Below, piece after piece: positions 57,817-64,000 of a DNA stretch of 64,000 bases (positions within the stretch are counted from its first letter, which is position 1; the number at the start of each line of letters is the position of its first letter). Both the position numbers and the translations under genes were made by a program. The notes below the pieces were generated by a model, which made no database searches, was not told the DNA's origin, and saw only the letters and a program-made list of their open reading frames with translations. Source of the stretch: Triangularia verruculosa (taxonomy: Eukaryota > Ascomycota > Sordariomycetes > Sordariales > Podosporaceae); assembly GCA_033296885.1 (NCBI GenBank), contig MU863899.1, positions 124,001-188,000 of the forward strand, written 5' to 3'.

Positions 57817-59130
57817 TTAAAAGTTCTCACCCAACTTCTCCAACAACTTCCTCTTCACATCCTCATACACCTCCGTCGGCTTCGGCGTGGCATCCACCTT
57901 GACCACCTTGCCCTCCTTGTCATAGTACTCCACCACCGGCATGCTGGTCTCGATAAACGTCCTGAACCTCTTCCGGATGCTCTCGGCATTGTCGTCGGCC
58001 CTCCCGCTCGTCTTGCCCCGCTCCAGCAGCCTCCCCTCCATCACCTCCTCGGGGCAGTCAAAGAACAGCACCAGCTTGGCCGGGCAGACGACCTTTTCAA
58101 ACTCGAACGCCTGGTCCATCTTCCGGGGGAAGCCGTCGATGAGGAAGCGGGCCTTTCGGGAGCCCGACCTGGCGATGGCGTCGGCCATGGCATTCTCGAG
58201 GAGCGCCACCGTGACCTCCATGGGGACGATGGCGCCGTCCTTGATGCAGTCTTTAATCAGCTGGCCGTATTGTGAGCCGGGGCGCTCCTGCTCGGCGCGG
58301 AGGAGGTCGCCGGCGGAGAGGTGGTGGAACTTGAAGTCGGAGACGAGGTTGGCGCACTGGGTTCCCTTGCCGGCGCCTGGGCCGCCGAGGACGAAGAGGA
58401 CGGTTACGTGGGCGGGGGAGAAGGCTGGGGTGGGCTTGGTGATGGTGGTGGTTGCCTGGGGGTTGGGGGGCATCGCTGCGGTTTTGGTGGTTAGTATATT
58501 GTTTGAAACAAGTAGGTTACGAGGTACAATAGGTATGATGTAGCCAGGTAGCGAGGTGGTGTTTGATCTCAAGAGGTGTTGTTGGAGGTCTGAAGTGACG
58601 CCTTTCAGGTTTGCTCTTGCCTTGCTTCAGGGTTGTGAAACCTGGCATAGTACCCTCACATGGCACAGCTTTAGTGCCCCTCCAACAAATGAGGTAGGCA
58701 GAGCTTTCCTCTCTTCTCTTTGGACCCCTCCACCCGTGCCCCATCTGTCCAACTACATCATCCATTTCCCGTGGCCGCCCCCCCATTGTCCTATCGTATT
58801 TCAGGTAACCAAGGCAAAAAAGAGAGCAAACTTACTCTTCTGTCTATTAATCAACAGCACCCAACCAGCGCTACCAGCGGCCAGCACCATCACAAAAGGC
58901 CAGAACTTGACCTGCGTTCCGCCCCCACTTGAGCCCCCAGAGCTGTAGGATCTGTACTGGGGCTGAGAAAACCGGGGAAGGGCCTTGCTGGTGGTGTTAA
59001 ACGCTGGGCGGAACGGCGAGTGCTGCGACTTTGGTAACGAAAAGATGGTTCGACGGATAGCGGCCGAAGTGCCGGTGTTGCGCGCCAGTTGCCGCCAAGC
59101 CTGGCGTCCTGCTGCTACCGCTACAGACAT
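57817..59130 (-). CDS. UMP/CMP kinase (uridylate kinase) with N-terminal mitochondrial-type membrane anchor
   Basis: Exons 59130-58836 and 58475-57817; 317 aa, across a 360-nt intron (GTAAGT donor, TACTAAC branch, CCGCAG acceptor). Exon 1 encodes a basic presequence ([21 protein letters not shown]), a Ser/Gly linker and one hydrophobic helix ([19 protein letters not shown]). Exon 2 encodes the kinase: P-loop [10 protein letters not shown] (~129-138), NMP-binding [25 protein letters not shown] and the lid-region [11 protein letters not shown]. The enzyme phosphorylates UMP and CMP using ATP. Exon 2 begins in effect with its own ATG (residue 100, MPPNPQ), so a 218-aa soluble form could come from an alternative start. 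The anchor suggests a mitochondrial or other membrane location, which is inference. Confidence 0.88.
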
Positions 59131-60260
59131 CGTTCGGTATGTGTGTGTGAAGGGGTTTGCGCGCGCGCGAGAAGAAACTTGGTGATGGGATGGGCGCGCA
59201 CAATGCACGATGCACGATGCACGATGACGACGCGGGGTGACAGGAAAGTTGTAAAGCTCGGCGGTTGAGCTGGGGATGTGTATGGTCGGCTGGGAGCAAG
59301 GAAAGCAAAAGCAGGACCTCTAATTGGCAGGGGAAAAAAAAGAAGGTTAAGAAAACGAACAGGTTCACAAAGAAAATCAGGAGAGAACTTAATCGCAAAG
59401 GAGATGGGATGGAGCTTCAGGCCCTGGCTTGTGCATAATTAGAGGTACCCAAACTAAAATTGTTAGTGTCATGTCATCTCAACTTTGGTGGACCCCTAAG
59501 TGCGTGGACTCTCCTTACAACTCCGCGCCTACGGTTACAAACCGTCTGATAGGCGTAACGTTAGTTTTGAAAAACCAACGGTGATGATATGAGGCTCTAC
59601 AAACCTCGAGGATGTGATGAAGTTGACGCCGTAACCACCTTGACAACATCGAAATACTGGCCCAATCTCCTCGCATCCACCGCCTTTTGGACAACCGAAA
59701 CCACATCAACCATGTATCGAGATGCGGCGGTTACACAGTTGAGTTTGGAAATGACATGCATCAAATATGCAATCCAGTCACATGCATCACATAGTTCACC
59801 ACCGACACAGCAGTCAATACGCGATATTGAGGTTAAGACGATTTTCCTGTTTGGCTATTTACGAAAATATGTCTTTCCATCATCTCATCCCACCCATATT
59901 CGTCCACGTCCAACATGGTTCTTTTCGTTCATCCTTGTCTCGCACAGCGAAAGGTATCTTTCTGTTCGCCTATGCAAAAAAATTGTAATGTACACGTTCC
60001 TCCAGTCCATCCAAATTAGAGGTTGTTGTAAAATAAGTGCCGTCCACAACTGGAAAAAGTCTTCGCATCCGCCGAAACGCCATTGGTATATCCAAACAGA
60101 CAAAAAGAAAAAAATAGGTTAGATCAAAAGAAGGCAGACAGCCACCAAAGGGCAGTGTAGTTGTCAACAAAAAGAAGAAACAAGAAAGGCTGAGAAAGGG
60201 AAAGTATATGTGCAAAAATGCCAGGGCTTGCTGCCATCACCCCTCACTCAAGAGACCCAT
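59131..60260. other. 1.1-kb upstream region of the UMP/CMP kinase
   Basis: It contains the kinase promoter, a TGCACGA triplicate repeat at 59204-59224 and a short GC-alternating run at 59159-59168. The distal half is 3' flank of the next gene. No gene is supported. Confidence 0.45.
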
Positions 60261-61819
60261 TTATCGTGGGACATTGAATGTTGTCTGAACAGGTGGTGGT
60301 GACTTGATCGCTTGCCCAGCATAGGCACCGGGAATCGGCACTGCCTCATACTGCTGCTCACCCTCCACCATGGGGGCATGCTGAACTGTGGGCAGAGTAG
60401 GCGCGATTGTCGACACGGGTGAGAGGTCCGCTGCCGTTGGTGGCTTGTATCCGGACTTGGGTGTCGAGGGGGTGGCTGGGTTAGCCTTGATAGGCGGCGC
60501 CTGGAGCTTGAAGGCAGCCTGCTGGGGAGTGAAGTTCGACTGAGGAACAACAAGGTTGTTGCCGCCAGGGGTGAAGGGGGAATCGTTGGTGTTTTCCTGG
60601 ATATCGCCCAGGGACTTGTAGGCAGTAGGCGGGAAGCGAGGAGAAAGAGCATACTGCGAGAAGGCGGGCGACTTGGGGCCGAAGCCGGGCGTGTTGGGTG
60701 CGGACTGGCTGCGGAGCTGAGCGAGGTAGAGATCGGAGCGGGCCTTGTCGCGCATGTCCATCGACTTATGGAGCTTCCTCTTTGACCAGTATCGGTAAAA
60801 GACAATGCTGTAAAGGGTGATGCTGATGATCTCAACGACCAACTCGATAATGATGCAGATGAGAGTCCAGTCCTGAAGGCGGCAGACGAGGGCGTAGTCA
60901 ACCTGCCCACCAAAGAGTTCGGATCGACGGTTCCCAACACAAGCCCATCCCCACATATCCTGGTTGCCGCTGTTGGACTTTGCGTTCTGGAGGATTCCGG
61001 CAGCGACAGCCCACATAGCCATACTGAAGATAAACCAGCCAACGGCGAATAGGGTGTAGTAAACGCCAACCTTCTCAGCTCTCCTGTGACCGCCACGGCA
61101 ATACCCAACGAAGACGCAGACGCAGATGATGAGCGAAACACCAGCACAGGCGAGAACGACCTTTTGTGGCCAGGTGTTGGTATTATTAGACCACGCCGGA
61201 AGGCCGCTCATGGGGGCAAGAGCCTTGGTGGCGTTGAAAATGGCGAAGGAGGCCGAGACCATGGACAAGATGATGAGCGAGCAGCTGAAGTTGACACCAC
61301 GAAGGGCGAACTTGGCCAGCCTTACTCTCGTCTTGATTTTCTGCAGAGTTTGTTAGTCCCACGTTCGCGCAATAACGTCCATCATGCTTCACTCACCAAG
61401 TCTCTAGCCTGGTCCTTCTCCGTGATCTTCTCCCTCGCCTCCAAGTTCTCCTCTTCTCTGAAGGTGGGGCTCAGAGGGTTTGTCAATCCCCTGCCGGGAG
61501 TTCCCGGTACTCTCATGGCGCTTTTCAACGGTGACTTTGGTGTCATTGGTACCGCCGTCGATCCTCTGTTCCCGTAATAACTGAATCCAACATCCGCTGG
61601 CTGCGACTGAGTAATCTCGTGCTTGTCGGAGAAGGGTCCCAGCCTCGGCTCGACTGGTGAGTTGACTGCTGTAGCTTCGGCGAACCGTGGTGTCCTGGGA
61701 GGCTTGGCCAGAGATGAAGATGTGGATGAGGAGTCTGTAGAAGAGATCGAGCCGGCAGACTTGGTCCGGATCGGTGCGAGGTTTAGGGCCGTCGGCCGCT
61801 TCTTTTCGTCGAGACCCAT
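60261..61819 (-). CDS. four-helix MARVEL-like plasma-membrane protein, function unknown
   Basis: Exons 61819-61397 and 61340-60261; 500 aa. The 56-nt intron joins KDQARDL to KIKTRVRLAKFALRGVNFS. The first ~140 residues are Ser/Pro/Thr-rich and disordered. Four hydrophobic segments follow: about 160-185, VVLACAGVSLIICVCVFVGY, YYTLFAVGWFIFSMAMWAVA and WTLICIIIELVVEIISITLY. A long cytoplasmic tail carries many SP/TP sites (SAPNTPGFGPKSP, NPATPSTPKSG), likely phosphorylated. The topology, with short loops and a Cys-containing second extracellular loop, is MARVEL-like. Filamentous fungi have related four-helix proteins involved in hyphal fusion, but I cannot assign this one to a named gene. Confidence 0.82.
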
Positions 61820-64000
61820 TGTGGACGACAACGACAGTGAAGTCGTTTCTCCCTTCCTTCTTTTTTGTTGATTGGTACTGTGTATAGGCGGGCGAAGATA
61901 CCTACGAAGATGGACGGCAAGTGAAGAGAAGGAAGATACCAGTCTTCAATGAAGAGGACGGTGGCGGAACAGAACCAAGGGAATGGGTGTGGTTAAGAGA
62001 GCCCAGCTGCCAAAGGAAAGGAATTCCAGAAAAAGATGGCACCCTCTTGGGGGGACGGTGGGATTTGAATAGCCGCTGCCACTACCACTTACACGGCATG
62101 CGGGCCTCGCAGCTGCAGGGAGGTGTGAGTGAGTGGTCCGATGGGGGAGGCAACGGGTGCAATGGAGACACCCACGGTGGACAGGGGGCCTTTTCCCAGC
62201 AAGCGGCTTTGATAGGGCGAGGGACCAACCTGCCAATAAAGTCCGGCGACTCGTGATGGAAAATAGACGCCCACTGGAGTGACGGAGCGGCACTGGAGCT
62301 AGTTTTGCTAGGCGGCCCGAAGAGAGACCCGCGGGTGGGTTGCAGATGCTGGCCACAGGAGCGTGTTCCTTATGTTCCTGGCGGTATGGAAAGGTAGAAG
62401 TCCAAAAGAACAATCTCACTTTACGGTGGATGACAAGAGAGAAGAAGAGTCCCGACGATCTTCAAGCTAGAGAAATCCGCCAGATAAGCGGAGGACACTG
62501 GCCCTAGCACATGGGGTGTCTCTCAATATAGCAATAAGCTGTTGGCTGAGGGAAATGGGACCTTGGTGTCATGGGTGATGGTACCGAAGTGCGTGCATAG
62601 TGCTCCGAGCTTGGACTTCATCCAGCACAAGGAATGAGTTAAAAAGACTGATACTACCATCGTCTAACTAGAAACACGCAGAGTTGCAAGTATCCTGATT
62701 CTTGGGCTCTTCACCATGCCTTCGGCACACACATGAGGGCCACTCGGCCCATCAATGGCTGCAGAAACATGTGCTCGGGTCCCTGGAACAGCGAGGGCGG
62801 GTGGTGATGCTCGATCCGTTCCACGAGAGAGAGCAAGAGAGGACTCATTCTCTGGCGGTTCTTGGCGGCAGCGTTGTCGCAACCCGGGGCTGGCGCATAT
62901 GCAAGTGCTCGGAATCTATTGGATGGAGGCTTGTGTCGAGCAGGACCAGTTCTGCCGAAGAGGAGGAGGAGCCCGAACGAGGTTGGACGCCGGCTTCAGC
63001 GGGAAGACGAGCCAGTGATGGCCAAGATGGGCAAGAGAGGGGCATTGTCGTCGCTGGTTGGGCGGCAAGAGAGTGACTGTCGTCGAGTTGAGGTTCAACC
63101 CCTGTCGTGCGTCTGCCACCCCGGCTTCTCCTGCCACCAATGATCTGCGTCTAACCCTGTGGGGTTCGAATTGCTTGATGACGGGCGGCCAATCAGCGAC
63201 TAGCATCCTGTGATCTCGCTGCCGGTCATGCAGCTCAGCGGTAAGCCGTGCCACACAGCGGCCGACGTCCCCTCTCGCCCAGCTCAGTGAGTCCGACGAG
63301 GTGTGCCGTGGTGTCTTCACCTTTTTGCCGTCAAGAGAGTTTGAGTGGCACATGAATGGAATGTACTCCGTACGACCTAGACCTTGAGTCGCGAGCCTTA
63401 TCAACACCCCGCCTTTTCTTCTGGTTCAACCGTTGTCGTCCGTTATCTCAGGGCCGGTTCACTTCGCCGTTGGACATCCAGACCGTCTTCCTCGCAAGAG
63501 CCGTCCCTATCTCTCATCTTTTCTGTCTCTACTCACATAAGGCCCGAAACGGTGGGTCAATATAAGCATCTTGATTCAACCGGCTCAACCGAGGTTCTAG
63601 AGAACGATGTCGACATAGTTACGGATACTCACGATGCTCCAGGCTGTCACCCACTCGCCCCAACAGTTCACATCAATTTGGAAAAAGGCAGGCAGATTGA
63701 TCCGCAGATCCTTCAAGCAACGAGGCAGATCTTGGGGAATTGTGGGCAAAAATCCGGAATAGTGTACACCGTTTCCCAGGAAGGTATCACTGGTTCTCGT
63801 CCCATGCATGATCACCGCGCACAGAACCGGATTTTTACCCACCACCTCTGCCATATTTTTAGGGTGCTAAATGTCGCACTCAGTCCCAACAGAGTCCACT
63901 AGTGATCAGTGGTTGCGCGGCGAAACCATATCATGTTAATTAACCCACATCCCAGATCTGGTTCTGGGTGCGACTACCGGCTTACGATATGCTATAACGG
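61820..64000. other. 2.2-kb terminal region with no supported gene
   Basis: It contains the promoter of the MARVEL-like gene. Open frames up to 172 codons (for example 63384-63902 plus) have no recognisable domain or splice pattern. A TTCGAAT at 63164-63170 looks like a tRNA arm but lacks a pairing stem. Confidence 0.45.

Noticed and set aside
63121..63200. TTCGAAT core resembling a tRNA TPsiC arm
   Set aside because: The flanking bases do not pair into a 5-bp stem and no acceptor or anticodon stem could be drawn.
63384..63902. 172-codon plus-strand frame near the right edge
   Set aside because: No recognisable domain, no supporting splice pattern, and a composition like the surrounding non-coding DNA.

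Overview
This window comes from a nuclear scaffold of a filamentous ascomycete, most likely a Sordariomycete of the Sordariales type (Neurospora, Podospora or Chaetomium relatives). The evidence is the gene set, the many 50-120 nt introns with GTAAGT/GTATGT-like donors and CTAAC/CTGAC branch sites, and families typical of these fungi: a Zn2Cys6 regulator, an RCR cell-wall protein, a fibroin-3-like membrane protein and an ARG-13-type ornithine carrier. I can support 21 intact genes, one 3' gene fragment, one frameshifted gene relic, three short inverted-repeat elements and one run of Ns. Exon boundaries were derived by hand from reading frame, splice motifs and family knowledge; all 21 intact models keep an open frame of whole codons.

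Layout. 0-9.3 kb: the 3' end of an unknown plus-strand gene, a five-exon Zn2Cys6 regulator (minus) and a large DUF8004-like protein (minus). 12-16.7 kb: two minus-strand surface proteins, fibroin-3-like and RCR. 17.9-21.5 kb: RPS16 (plus) and an ARL8 GTPase (minus). 23.4-31.8 kb: a DUF6546-like relic, the Pol I second-largest subunit RPA135 and a secreted-type tyrosinase. 32.6-38.3 kb: a STIMATE-family membrane protein, the SF3b p14 subunit and a Cys-rich zinc-binding protein. 39.3-47.5 kb: proteasome ATPase RPT1, chaperonin CCT4, the N gap in a GAAA microsatellite and the ARS2/SERRATE homologue. 48.6-54.1 kb: three related AT-rich miniature inverted-repeat elements around a TspO protein and the ornithine carrier. 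54.2-61.8 kb: splicing helicase PRP28, mitoribosomal mL59, UMP/CMP kinase and a four-helix MARVEL-like protein. The last 2.2 kb shows no gene.

Most genes are housekeeping and not co-regulated: RNA synthesis and processing (RPA135, SF3b p14, ARS2, PRP28), translation (RPS16, mL59), protein quality control (RPT1, CCT4) and membrane or organelle functions. There is no secondary-metabolite cluster. The most novel signal is the small family of inverted-repeat elements at 48.6, 50.5 and 53.8 kb. They have imperfect terminal inverted repeats, likely short target duplications and an internal ~21-bp tandem repeat whose A-tracts recur every 10-11 bp, which predicts curved DNA. One copy is chimeric inside a second inverted-repeat element and one lies about 120 bp upstream of the PRP28 start. 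Other notable points are a GC-AG in-frame intron inside the zinc cluster of the regulator, an RPT1 coding exon that is only the ATG, a 15-nt microexon in RPS16 and a 20-nt microexon in ARL8, and a 7-bp duplication that breaks the DUF6546-like relic.
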